Source: Zobellella endophytica
GTDB taxonomy: Bacteria; Pseudomonadota; Gammaproteobacteria; Enterobacterales; Aeromonadaceae
Assembly (NCBI RefSeq): GCF_003012775.1
Contig: NZ_PXYG01000001.1
Coordinates: 248,001 to 312,000, forward strand
Direction: 5' to 3'
Length of the DNA stretch: 64,000 bases
The notes under the pieces are model-generated. The model saw nothing but the letters and a program-made list of their open reading frames with translations. It was not told where the DNA came from and ran no database searches. Below, piece by piece: positions 19,308 through 27,419 of the stretch (the first letter of the stretch is position 1; the number at the start of each line of letters is the position of its first letter). The position numbers and the translations under genes are program-made.

Positions 19308-19919
19308 TCACCTGCTTGATGTTGCCAAACCAATACCAAAACCAACGAAAACGCCACCGCTAACTTTATTTAGAAGCACATTTCCTCTTGTGGAAGAAAG
19401 TTTCGATTTAGCAAAAGATGAAAAAAGTGCGTAGACCGTATGAATTACTATGACCAGCATGCTGAAAGTTACCGACAATAAAATAAACTGCGGCCTGTAT
19501 TCTTGAGATAAATTAATAAATTGGGGGAATATGGACATGAAGAAAATAACGGCTTTTGGATTGGAAATGGAAACAAGAAAACCTTCAGTAAAGCATTTTA
19601 AAAAAGAGACCTTTTGATGGTTGGAACGAGCGTGGTTCACCTCTTTTGTACGCCACATTTTTATGCCAAGGTATATCAAATACACGGCTCCAATCATTTT
19701 TACCGCTGTGAACGCCATTGCTGAGCTTGCCAAGATGATACCTAGGCTTGTAGCGGAAATAATTGCCACAAGCAAAATTGCTAATGCTATGCCAAATATA
19801 CCAGCAAGTGACTTGAACAACCCCCTCTGAATGGAGTTGTTTATCGTTAACATAACTGCGGGTCCAGGTAACAGGATTGTTGCTATTGCCACGCCCACAT
19901 ATATTACATAATTATCCAT
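19308..19919 (-). CDS. LysE/RhtB family amino-acid exporter
   Basis: Inner-membrane exporter of 203 aa with about six hydrophobic segments. Family signature: ATILLPGPAVMLTINNSIQRG (residues 13-33) begins with the LPGP motif, then GAVYLIYLGIKMWR and FLVSISNPKAVIFFMSIFPQ. The substrate amino acid is unknown. Base and codon use are strikingly AT-rich (many AAA, ATA, TTT codons) compared with all neighbours, and the AT-rich zone continues ~110 bp upstream. This indicates recent acquisition by transfer. Confidence 0.86.
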   Translation of the reverse strand: MDNYVIYVGVAIATILLPGPAVMLTINNSIQRGLFKSLAGIFGIALAILLVAIISATSLGIILASSAMAFTAVKMIGAVYLIYLGIKMWRTKEVNHARSNHQKVSFLKCFTEGFLVSISNPKAVIFFMSIFPQFINLSQEYRPQFILLSVTFSMLVIVIHTVYALFSSFAKSKLSSTRGNVLLNKVSGGVFVGFGIGLATSSR

Positions 19920-20224
19920 ATATCCCTCTTATAAGATTTTAATATTTTTAATGCGGTTCTGTGCTTGGTATTTTTTACTATTTAAAATCAACCAGCTGAT
20001 ATTGTTATACTTTCCCTTGTCGATCCAGTGTTTTTTGAACCTGTGTTGGCGGTCAAGGCACCGCCACCGAGCTCGGCTATCAGCATCATAAAACCGGCCA
20101 TTCGGGCTGGGCAAACGAAGACTCGGCCGGGGAGGGAATATGCCCGCAACGGGGCGTAAACACTGTCGGGCCGGTCGGGGTGAAGGCCCGGCAGTGTTGC
20201 GTGAGCCGGTGCGGGCGTGTTGGG
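19920..20224. other. 305-bp intergenic region between lysE-type and ybhB-type genes
   Basis: The left third (to ~20030) is AT-rich and presumably holds the promoter of the LysE gene. The right two thirds return to the GC-rich composition of the chromosome and contain the ybhB terminator hairpin. No open frame with coding character was seen, so the transferred segment seems to end near 20030. Confidence 0.5.
20159..20198. terminator. hairpin downstream of ybhB-like gene
   Basis: A 14-bp stem with one wobble pair: AACACTGTCGGGCC (20159-20172) with GGCCCGGCAGTGTT (20185-20198). It is 26 bp beyond the stop codon of the minus-strand YbhB gene. Only a short T-run follows, so it may be a weak terminator or an RNA-stabilising hairpin. 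Confidence 0.6.
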
Positions 20225-20785
20225 TCAATCGCGCCGGTATAACGCCTCTATGGTGCTGGAGCCCAGCGAGTGTGCCTTCACCATATAACCCACCAGGGCC
20301 CCGGAGGGATTGTCGGGCAAGTCCAGCGTTTGCGACAGGGCATGCAGGGTAAACTGGTAGCGGTGGGTGCCATGCCCCTGGGGCGGGCAGGCGCCGCCAA
20401 AGCCTGGGCTGCCGTAGTCGTTGGCGATCTGGAGACTACCGGCGGGGGCCAGCTGTTTGCCCGGGTCGCCGGCGCCGGCCGGGAGGGAGCGCACGTCCAC
20501 GGGGATATTCACCAGCTGCCAGTGCCACCAGCCGCTGCCGGTCGGGGCGTCCGGATCATAGGCCAGGATGGCGAAGGCCCGGGTGCCTTGCGGGGTGCCG
20601 GACCAGGAAAGCTGGGGCGACAGGTTGCCGCCCGCGCAGCCGAAGCCCTCGAACTCCTGGGCGCTGGCCATAAACTCACCGGGCGCGATGTCGGTGCTGG
20701 TCAGCGTGAATTCCTCGGCCAGGGCCGGGCCGCAAGCCAGTGCGGCCAGCACCGCCAGGGAACATTTTTTTGCGTGAGTGAACAT
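20225..20785 (-). CDS. YbhB/YbcL family (PEBP, Raf-kinase-inhibitor-like) periplasmic protein
   Basis: Phosphatidylethanolamine-binding-protein-fold protein, 186 aa. A clear signal peptide precedes the cut after ALA (MFTHAKKCSLAVLAALACG..ALAEEF). Family motifs are NLSPQLSWSGTPQGTRAFAI, YDPDAPTGSGWWHW and ending GYMVKAHSLG. ATG 20785 has CAGGAGG upstream; an in-frame ATG at 20866 would bury the signal peptide. The bacterial family's ligand is largely unknown; the periplasmic location is well supported. Confidence 0.88.
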   Translation of the reverse strand: MFTHAKKCSLAVLAALACGPALAEEFTLTSTDIAPGEFMASAQEFEGFGCAGGNLSPQLSWSGTPQGTRAFAILAYDPDAPTGSGWWHWQLVNIPVDVRSLPAGAGDPGKQLAPAGSLQIANDYGSPGFGGACPPQGHGTHRYQFTLHALSQTLDLPDNPSGALVGYMVKAHSLGSSTIEALYRRD

Positions 20786-20866
20786 AAGAGCCTCCTGAAA
20801 ATACCTTGGTTTGAGAGGCCGATCATACGGGGGCATCCGGGCCCGGGTTAGCACCCAATCCTTCAT

Positions 20867-21682
20867 TCATTCGCCCGTTTCAATCATTCTGGTTTTTCTG
20901 AGCTCGGTCGGCGTAATGCCGAACAGCGACTTGAACTTGTCGGTAAAGCGAGACTGGGAATGATAGCCGCATTGCTCGGCAATCAGCCCGATGGGGCTGG
21001 CGGTGGTCTGCACCAAATGCAGCCCGTGGCCCAGTTTCACCCTGTCCTTGATGGCCTGCAGGCTGGTTCCCTCATGGGCCAGCTTTCTGCGCAGGGTGGA
21101 CTCACTCATCGCCAGTGCAGCAGACAAAAACGGCATGCCCACCTCTTCCGCCATCCGGCTGCCGATAAGGCACTGGACCCGGTACCCGAGGCTGGGCGGC
21201 GCGACCAGGGCGGCCACTTCCCGATGGCCCAGATGGTGAAGGGTGTGCAGGATTTCCCGACGCCTCAGCCCCCACAGCGCGGGCGGGGCATAGGCCGACC
21301 ACTCGATCAACTGCCTGAGCGCGTCTGTCAGCAATGGCTGGAGGAGGCCCTGGAGATGCCTCCGGGCGCTGGCCTGATGGCCGGTAAAGCCATCGAAGTC
21401 TTCCTGCTCGAACTCCAGCAGCAGGGCGAAATATTCCGCTCCGGCCGGAATGTTGCGCATGTCGATGCCGGGGCGGTTGGATAAAAAGACAAAGCTGCCC
21501 GCCGGGCAATGGGTCGCGTCCTGGCTGCCCAGCTGTTTGTGGCCGTTGAGCACACAAACCAGCAAGGGGTTGTTCACCGGCACATTGAGGATGTGCTGCT
21601 CCTGGCCGGATGAATACACCGAAAAGGGCAACGGAGAGTGTGCCTTCACGATGCGCTTTGCCGATGTGATCAATGCCTGCAT
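20867..21682 (-). CDS. AraC family transcriptional regulator
   Basis: 271 aa with a cupin-like N-terminal sensing domain and a C-terminal double HTH of the AraC/XylS type: FLSAALAMSESTLRRKLAHE for the first helix pair, then IGLIAEQCGYHSQSRFTDKF and FKSLFGITPTELRKTRM for the second. It lies 81 bp upstream of the ybhB-like gene on the same strand and may control it. The inducer is unknown. Confidence 0.86.
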   Translation of the reverse strand: MQALITSAKRIVKAHSPLPFSVYSSGQEQHILNVPVNNPLLVCVLNGHKQLGSQDATHCPAGSFVFLSNRPGIDMRNIPAGAEYFALLLEFEQEDFDGFTGHQASARRHLQGLLQPLLTDALRQLIEWSAYAPPALWGLRRREILHTLHHLGHREVAALVAPPSLGYRVQCLIGSRMAEEVGMPFLSAALAMSESTLRRKLAHEGTSLQAIKDRVKLGHGLHLVQTTASPIGLIAEQCGYHSQSRFTDKFKSLFGITPTELRKTRMIETGE

Positions 21683-21815
21683 GGGTCAACTCGGGGTCTT
21701 ATGTGTTGTTGTTCGGGACGGCCGGGGTGTTGAAACATGTTCCTGGTCCAGCACCTGTTATCGCGCTGCTTGCTGGGGGCCAGAAACCAGGCCAGCCAGC
21801 GGGCGATCTCCATTA

Positions 21816-22397
21816 TCAGGCGCGAATCCCCCTTAACAGTAACTCCATGGCGCCTAGTGCCTGTGACAGCCGTGCTTTGCTGTTTTCGGACTCGGCGATC
21901 CAGAACGCAGCCTCGGCCAGGCTGCCGTAGATCAGCAGGGCCAACGCTTCGGGATCGGATTGCTCCACGATGCCGTGCTGCATGAGCTGAGCCAGCAGTG
22001 TTTGCATAGAGGTTATGCAGTGCCGTTGATCCCCGGGGGAGGGATTGCCTAAGACAGCCCTGGCATCACGCAGCACTATGCGCTGGATCTCGGGTTCCTG
22101 TGCCATCTCCAGGTAGGCCCGGCAGCGGCTCCTGAAGCCTTCCCAGGCATCGCCGGCGCCATCTGAAATGGCCTGCAGCCTTGCATCCATTTCAGCATCG
22201 ATCTGGGCTACCACCGCTAGCAGCAGCCCTTTCTTGTCACCGAAGTGATGATAGAGCGCGCCGCGGGTCAAGCTGGCCTGTGCGGTAAGGTCGTCCATCG
22301 ACGTCTCGGCATAGCCCCGTTCACTGAAAACCCGACGTGCGGTTGCCAGCAGTGTGGCACGGGTTTCTTCCATCTCGGCTCGGGTACGTCGCACCAT
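21816..22397 (-). CDS. TetR family repressor next to MFS transporter
   Basis: 193-aa regulator with an AcrR-like HTH at the N-terminus: ARRVFSERGYAETSMDDL, then ASLTRGALYHHFGDKKGLL. The C-terminal half is the drug/ligand-binding and dimerisation domain. ATG 22397 is chosen because GGAG lies 6 nt upstream; the ATGs at 22418 and 22415 have no such site. It is divergent from the MFS gene, and the shared gap contains interrupted palindromes, the usual arrangement of a repressor with its efflux target. Confidence 0.88.
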   Translation of the reverse strand: MVRRTRAEMEETRATLLATARRVFSERGYAETSMDDLTAQASLTRGALYHHFGDKKGLLLAVVAQIDAEMDARLQAISDGAGDAWEGFRSRCRAYLEMAQEPEIQRIVLRDARAVLGNPSPGDQRHCITSMQTLLAQLMQHGIVEQSDPEALALLIYGSLAEAAFWIAESENSKARLSQALGAMELLLRGIRA

Positions 22398-22445
22398 CGC
22401 CTTCTCCTTCTTCATCAATCCATGGTTTGACCATTTACATTCACA

Positions 22446-22483
22446 GCGTATGAATATAGGCTCTTAATCATACGCCATGTATG
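22446..22483. promoter_or_regulatory. candidate TetR operator region
   Basis: CATAC-GCCAT-GTATG (22469-22483) is a 15-bp interrupted palindrome. A larger dyad GCGTATGA (22446-22453) .. TCATACGC (22468-22475) overlaps it. The shape recalls the TACATAC..GTATGTA operator of AcrR-type repressors. Position between the divergent tetR and MFS genes supports control of both. Confidence 0.55.
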
Positions 22484-22542
22484 TATTATTCCCACCCAGC
22501 GATGCTTTGGCAAGCCGGGCTCTGTAGGAAAGGAGAGTTGAT

Positions 22543-23751
22543 ATGCCTAATCCGTACCGCGAACTGTTCGAAGCCCGTGGCGCCAAAAGCTTTTCTCTGG
22601 CTGGCCTTGTCGCCCGCATCCCGCTGCCGATGACCGGTATAGGTATCATTACCATGCTATCCCAGTTGCGCGGCAGCTATGGTTTGGCTGGTGCAGTTGC
22701 CGCCACCTTCGTGCTGACCTATGCGCTGATGTCACCGCAGATTTCACGCCTGGTGGATCGGCACGGCCAAGGCCGGGTCCTGCCAGCCGCTGCCGGTATC
22801 AGTGTTCTGGGCATCTTGCTGTTGCTTGCTTGCTCGTATTGGCAAGCGCCTGATGGGGCGCTGTTCATAGGGGCGGTGCTGGCTGGCTTCATGCCCAGCA
22901 TGTCGGCGATGGTGCGTGCCCGCTGGACTGCCGCCTATAGGGGAAAGCCCCGGCTGCAGACTGCGTATTCGCTGGAGACGGTGCTGGATGAGGTTACCTT
23001 CATCGCGGGCCCCCCTCTGTCGGTAGGCCTTAGTGTGGCGCTATTTCCTCAAGCCGGCCCACTGGTGGCGGCGATGTTGCTGGCTATTGGCGTACTGGCC
23101 TTTGCCGCATTGCGTGGCACCGAGCCACCGGTAGATCAGCACGCCGCCGCTCTGGGCAGCGCGGGCTCGGTTATTCGATTGGCAGATGTGCGGTTGCTTA
23201 CTTTGCTGATGGCCGCGATGGGCGTCATTGTTGGCACTGTCGACATCGTCAGTGTTGCGTTTGCCGAACAAGTGGGGCGTCCGGCGGCGGCCAGTATCGT
23301 CCTGTCGGTTTACGCTATTGGTTCCTGCCTGGCCGGTTTGCTGTTCGGTGCGCTCAAATTGAAAACCCCGTTGTATCGGCTGCTGCTATTGGGGGGATTG
23401 GCGACCGCAGCAACGACACTGCCCCTGCTGTTTACCGGTAATATTGCCGGACTGGCCGGCGCGGTGTTTGTGGCGGGTTTGTGCTTCGCCCCCACAATGA
23501 TTGTGGCAATGTCGTTGGTCGAGCGCATAGTGCCGGGAAACAAGCTGACCGAGGGGATGACCTGGTTACTCGCGGGGTTGAATGTCGGGGTGGCGCTTGG
23601 CGCCGCAATATCTGGCCAGATAGTGGATATGGATGGCGCACGCGGTGGTTTCAGCGTTGCCCTGATCGCGGGAGGAGCTGTGCTGCTCGTGGCGTTGTGG
23701 GGATATCACCGTATGCGGGAGTACTCGTGCGCAGTACCTTATTCCATCTAA
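22543..23751 (+). CDS. MFS transporter, probable efflux
   Basis: 402-aa major facilitator with about twelve hydrophobic segments. The loop 2-3 motif is recognisable (ISRLVDRHGQGRVLPAAAGI, ~68-87). A conserved YSLETVLDEVTFIAGPPLS sits in helix 5. The divergent TetR repressor suggests an exporter of a toxic small molecule; substrate unknown. AGGAGAG precedes ATG 22543. Codon use is slightly less GC-biased than in flanking housekeeping genes. Confidence 0.8.
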   Translation: MPNPYRELFEARGAKSFSLAGLVARIPLPMTGIGIITMLSQLRGSYGLAGAVAATFVLTYALMSPQISRLVDRHGQGRVLPAAAGISVLGILLLLACSYWQAPDGALFIGAVLAGFMPSMSAMVRARWTAAYRGKPRLQTAYSLETVLDEVTFIAGPPLSVGLSVALFPQAGPLVAAMLLAIGVLAFAALRGTEPPVDQHAAALGSAGSVIRLADVRLLTLLMAAMGVIVGTVDIVSVAFAEQVGRPAAASIVLSVYAIGSCLAGLLFGALKLKTPLYRLLLLGGLATAATTLPLLFTGNIAGLAGAVFVAGLCFAPTMIVAMSLVERIVPGNKLTEGMTWLLAGLNVGVALGAAISGQIVDMDGARGGFSVALIAGGAVLLVALWGYHRMREYSCAVPYSI

Positions 23752-23769
23752 TCAAAGCCGCCCCAGAAC

Positions 23770-24840
23770 CTACTCTCTCCTCGCCAGCAGTGCGCGCAGC
23801 GCGGCGGGCAACTGCCGTTGCAGGCGCTCGGTCAGTTGTTGCTGGTGGCGCTGCCAGAGGATGCCGAGGCCCATCACGGCCAGGCCGATGGCGGTGAGGG
23901 CCAGGGGGAACAACAGGCTGTCCTCGAATACGTCCCAGGCCAGCCAGCCCAGATACCAGGCCAGGCCCAGGCCGCCCAGGGCGACGAACACCCGCCGGGC
24001 CAGCAGGGTGCCGGTGGCTATCAGGGCGACGAACACCCGCCGGGCCAGCAGGGTGCCGGTGGCTATCATCACCAGGTTGACCAGCAGGAACAGCAGCCGC
24101 TCGCCGCCGCCGTTGTCGGTCAGCAGGCAGAGCCCGCCCCAGAAGGTGACGGCGCCGAACAGGTAAAGCCAGAAGGCGAAGTCCCGCCGGCTCCGGTTGC
24201 GGATGTCCACCCAAAAGGCCAGCACCACCATCAAAAGCCCGAACCAGAGCGATACCCACTGGCGGAACTCCCAGCTGGCGACATCCCGGCCGCTCAGCCA
24301 CAGGCTCAGGTCCATGCTCATATACCAGAGGGTGGCGGCCAGGGGCAGCAGCAGAAAGGGCTGGCGATAGCGCCACAGCATCAGGGCGCCCACCGCCAGG
24401 GTGGCCAGCTCCAGGCTCAGCCAGCGGCCGTGGATGCGGGTGTGGTACTGGCGGTAGTCCAGATCCGGATCCCACCAGCCCAGGGCAACTTGCAGGCCGT
24501 ACACGGTGATGGGTGTCAGGCAGATCACCAAGGCGGCGAGGATACCGCTCGGCACCCACAGCCGGCGGCGCTGGAGCCCTTCGGCCAGTGCCAGGGCGGG
24601 CAGGGCGTAGAGCAGGCCCAGACCCACCAGGGCCCAGCCGCCGTACTGCTGCCAGCCCAGGGTCATAAAGAGGGTCATGGCGCCGATGGCGATTAGGCCG
24701 CCCAGGTAATAGAGGATATGGGCGAAGCGAAAGCCGGCAGGGGCGTCCTGCTCGAGGAACTGCCACAGGGGCGCCACCTGCTCCGCTTGCAGCAGGCCCC
24801 GGCGGGCCGCCTGCTCCAGTTGTTGGCGATCTATCTTCAT
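23770..24840 (-). CDS. DUF2157 membrane protein with internal 15-residue duplication
   Basis: 356-aa multi-spanning protein. The cytoplasmic N-terminus (~1-35, MKIDRQQLEQAARRGLLQAE) matches DUF2157, followed by about ten hydrophobic helices. Function is unknown for the family. Near residue 260 the sequence IATGTLLARRVFVAL occurs twice back to back because of an exact 45-bp tandem duplication (23978-24067). The frame is kept, but one membrane segment is lengthened or duplicated. It shares strand with the LysR gene, 3 bp away, so the two form a likely operon. Confidence 0.75.
   Translation of the reverse strand: MKIDRQQLEQAARRGLLQAEQVAPLWQFLEQDAPAGFRFAHILYYLGGLIAIGAMTLFMTLGWQQYGGWALVGLGLLYALPALALAEGLQRRRLWVPSGILAALVICLTPITVYGLQVALGWWDPDLDYRQYHTRIHGRWLSLELATLAVGALMLWRYRQPFLLLPLAATLWYMSMDLSLWLSGRDVASWEFRQWVSLWFGLLMVVLAFWVDIRNRSRRDFAFWLYLFGAVTFWGGLCLLTDNGGGERLLFLLVNLVMIATGTLLARRVFVALIATGTLLARRVFVALGGLGLAWYLGWLAWDVFEDSLLFPLALTAIGLAVMGLGILWQRHQQQLTERLQRQLPAALRALLARRE
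23978..24067. repeat. perfect 45-bp tandem duplication inside DUF2157 gene
   Basis: Two identical 45-bp copies, 23978-24022 and 24023-24067, each beginning AGGGCGACGAACACCCGC on the plus strand. Being a multiple of three, it adds 15 residues without a frameshift. Lack of any mismatch indicates a recent event. Confidence 0.95.
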
Positions 24841-24843
24841 GGT

Positions 24844-25812
24844 TCAGGCTCCCTTGCCCGGGGGGTGGAGATGGGCCAGCAGCCTGGCCAGGTCATTGTG
24901 GATATAGCGGCTGTCGATGCAGCTTGCCAGGTTGTCGTTGATAAAGCGGACAAAATTCGCCGCCGGGTAGGGCAGGCGGCGGTTGTTGTGGCACACCAGG
25001 TACCAGTGGCTGGTGAGCGGGAACTCGGGCAGCGCCGGGCGGCCCAGGCGGTGTTCGCCTTCCGCCAGGGTATGCTCCGACAGCACCGCCAGCCCCAGGC
25101 CCTGCTCCACGCTCATGCGTACCACCTCGTTGCTCTCTATCTGCATCACCCGTTTCAGCTGCAGGTTGTGGTTGCGCAGCCACTCCTCGAACACCAGCCG
25201 GGTGGCGCTGCCCGGCTCGCGCAGCAGAAAGCGCTCGCCCAGCAGGGCGGAAAAGTCCGTCGGTGGAGTCTGCACCGCCCAGTGGTCCGGCGGGGTGATC
25301 AGCACCAGCGGGTTGCGGATAAAGCGGCCGCTCAGGGTATGCTCGCCGGCGGGCGGATGGCTGAACAGGTACAGGTCGTCCTGTTGGTGGCGGTGGCGAT
25401 CCAGGATGTAACCCCGGTTGCCCACGCTGATGGACACCTCCACCTCGGGAAAACGGCGGTTAAAGGGTCCGAGCAGGCGCGGCAGTATGTATTTGGCGGT
25501 GGTCACCACCCCGATGCTGAAGCCGCCGCGGGTACCCTGGCGAGCGTCCTGCAGAAAGCCGTTGAAGTCGTCGAAACGGGAGAGGGCGTCGAGGGCGGCG
25601 TGGTAGAGCTCGGTGCCCACGGCGGTGGGGCGGATGCTGCCGGTCTGGCTGTCGAGCAGGGGCTCGCCCACCGCCTCGGCCAGGCGCTTGAGCTGCTGCG
25701 ATACCGTCGGCTGGGTCAGGTGCAGCTGGGCGGCGGCGCGGGACACCGAGCCCAGCCGCACCACGGCCACGTACACCTGCAGCAGGCGAAAGGTCAGGTG
25801 GCGTATATTCAT
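24844..25812 (-). CDS. LysR family regulator, CbbR-like, beside SbtA-type transporter
   Basis: 322 aa; N-terminal HTH VYVAVVRLGSVSRAAAQLHL then TQPTVSQQLKRLAEAVGEPL. The C-terminal effector domain resembles CbbR/CysB-type regulators (FEEWLRNHNL, MSVEQGLGLAVLSEH). It is divergent from a putative sodium-bicarbonate transporter, so it probably responds to carbon status or a related metabolite. The 204-bp shared gap starts AT-rich, with TAGGTAATTATCTA and TTGGTAACTATAG as possible LysR half-sites. It may be co-transcribed with the DUF2157 gene downstream. Confidence 0.83.
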   Translation of the reverse strand: MNIRHLTFRLLQVYVAVVRLGSVSRAAAQLHLTQPTVSQQLKRLAEAVGEPLLDSQTGSIRPTAVGTELYHAALDALSRFDDFNGFLQDARQGTRGGFSIGVVTTAKYILPRLLGPFNRRFPEVEVSISVGNRGYILDRHRHQQDDLYLFSHPPAGEHTLSGRFIRNPLVLITPPDHWAVQTPPTDFSALLGERFLLREPGSATRLVFEEWLRNHNLQLKRVMQIESNEVVRMSVEQGLGLAVLSEHTLAEGEHRLGRPALPEFPLTSHWYLVCHNNRRLPYPAANFVRFINDNLASCIDSRYIHNDLARLLAHLHPPGKGA

Positions 25813-26016
25813 AGGTAATTATCTATATCTACTGTTATTAACATTTATTGGTAACTATAGCGCCGGCGCCGCACAATGTCCGCATCTGTCAAGCAAGGCT
25901 TCGCCCGACTCCTTATCACGCCGGTGACCCTGTTCTTACCGTTGATGCCCCGGGCCGCAACGGCGGGCCCGGCCGTGTCCGGAAATGGGCGGGCCACATC
26001 ATCAAGAGAGGATCTG

Positions 26017-26949
26017 ATGCCGGATATTGTAGTGGCGTTTTTTGCGCTGGGGGTGGTGGCGGGGCTGGCCCGCTCGGATTTGAAGGTGCCCAAGGCGGCC
26101 TACGACACCCTCAGCATACTGCTGATGCTCACCATCGGTTTCAAGGGCGGGCTGGCGCTGCACGGCAACCTGCACTGGCGGCTGCTGCCCGAGCTGCTGG
26201 CGGTGGCCGCCCTGGGCGTGCTGATCCCGCTGCTGTGTTACCCGGTGGCACGCAAGCTGCTCAGGCTGAACAGCGCCAACAGCGCCAGCCTCGCCGCCCA
26301 CTACGGCTCGGTCAGCGCCGGTACCTTCGCAGTGGCCCTGGCCTACGCCCAGAGCCGGCAACTGGAGATAGCCCCGCAAACCACCCTCTACCTGGTGCTG
26401 CTGGAGCTGCCGGCCATCATCGTCGCCATCTACCTGTACAAGACCCTGTCGGGGCAGGACACCGGCAGCAAGGCGGCGGTGTGGCACGAGGCGCTCACCA
26501 GCCGGGGCGTGGTGCTACTCACCGGCGGGGTGTTGATCGGCTACTTCTACGGCCCCGAGCAGGCGGCGCCGGTGAGCGATCTCTTTATCACCGCCTTCAA
26601 GGGCCTGCTGGCGCTGTTCCTGCTGGAGATGGGGCTGTGCACCGCCAAGGCGCTCACTCCGGTGCCCTGGTGGCGCTGGCCGGTGATGCTGTTCGCCCTG
26701 CTGGCGCCATTGGTGCTGGCCGGCATCGGCATGGTGGCGGCCTGGCTGCTGGGGCTGCCCCAGGGCTCGGCGCTGATCCTGGTGGCCCTGGTGGCCAGCG
26801 CCTCCTACATCGCGGCCCCGGCCGCCATCGCCGCCGCCATCAAGGAGGCGGACATCGGCCTGGCCATGCTGGCGGCGCTGGCAGTGACCTTTCCCTTCAA
26901 CGTGGTGGTGGGCATACCGCTCTATGCCCGCTGGGTGATCGGCGGCTGA
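26017..26949 (+). CDS. sodium-dependent bicarbonate transporter family permease (SbtA-like)
   Basis: 310-aa membrane protein of the SbtA family (COG3329), with about ten helices in two inverted halves. Matching stretches: LMLTIGFKGGLALHGN in the first half and YIAAPAAIAAAIKEAD in the second, typical of the family's substrate-binding crossovers. SbtA was defined in cyanobacteria; homologues in heterotrophs are thought to take up bicarbonate or a related anion. ATG 26017 follows AGAGAGGA and gives MPDIVVAFFALG; starting at 25876 adds a stretch without homology. No SbtB (PII-like) gene is adjacent. Confidence 0.85.
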   Translation: MPDIVVAFFALGVVAGLARSDLKVPKAAYDTLSILLMLTIGFKGGLALHGNLHWRLLPELLAVAALGVLIPLLCYPVARKLLRLNSANSASLAAHYGSVSAGTFAVALAYAQSRQLEIAPQTTLYLVLLELPAIIVAIYLYKTLSGQDTGSKAAVWHEALTSRGVVLLTGGVLIGYFYGPEQAAPVSDLFITAFKGLLALFLLEMGLCTAKALTPVPWWRWPVMLFALLAPLVLAGIGMVAAWLLGLPQGSALILVALVASASYIAAPAAIAAAIKEADIGLAMLAALAVTFPFNVVVGIPLYARWVIGG

Positions 26950-26989
26950 AATGGACGCAGTCTGCCACCAGCCCGACAGGAGTAATGAT

Positions 26990-27241
26990 ATGCCCTGGCC
27001 CGGTGATCGCCGTACCGAAAGCCGTGACCGGATCCTGCTCAGTGCCGAGCGCCTGTTCACCGAAAAGGGGGGCGATCAGGTCAGCATCGACCGGGTGATG
27101 CAGGAATCCGGCATCACTCACGGCGCCTTTACAGCCATTTCGATTCCAAGCGGGATTTATGCCGAGGCGATACTCTCGGCCACCCACCGATGCCGCGGCG
27201 CTGAGAACGGTGGTGATAATGATAGGGGTGTAGGGCCTTGA
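26990..27241 (+). pseudogene. TetR family regulator, truncated remnant
   Basis: Encodes only the HTH region: ESRDRILLSAERLFTEKG then VSIDRVMQESGITHGAF. A normal TetR would continue YSHFDSKRDLYAEAI. Here those residues are found in a shifted frame between ~27129 and 27158, as if one base and then two bases were lost, restoring frame at YAEAILSA. The protein then runs into unrelated sequence and stops at 27241, just before an IS21-type terminal array. AGGAG at 26978-26982 would serve ATG 26990. The ligand-binding domain is gone, so it is probably nonfunctional. Confidence 0.75.
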
Positions 27242-27261
27242 GTGATCCCGCCCTGACCGTG

Positions 27262-27341
27262 CAGGGGGGCAATTTTACCTCGGCGTCAGAGGGTCAGTAT
27301 TACCTCGGCGTCAGAGGGTCAGTATTACATCGGCGTTAACA
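27262..27341. mobile_element. IS21-family terminal repeat array, remnant
   Basis: Two identical 25-bp units (27276-27300 and 27301-27325, each TACCTCGGCGTCAGAGGGTC..) are followed by a third, partial unit TACATCGGCGTTAACA ending in CA at 27341. Read on the minus strand it begins TGTTAACGCCGATGTAATAC. Multiple terminal repeats with a TG..CA end are characteristic of IS21-family elements. No istA or istB gene remains, so only one end of the element is left. Confidence 0.65.
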
Positions 27342-27419
27342 GCAAAGCTCCCACATCGAATAAGGGCGGACCTTGCCGGTTCGCCTGTGCGAGTGACAAC
27401 AGCATAACTGCCGGCCCGG

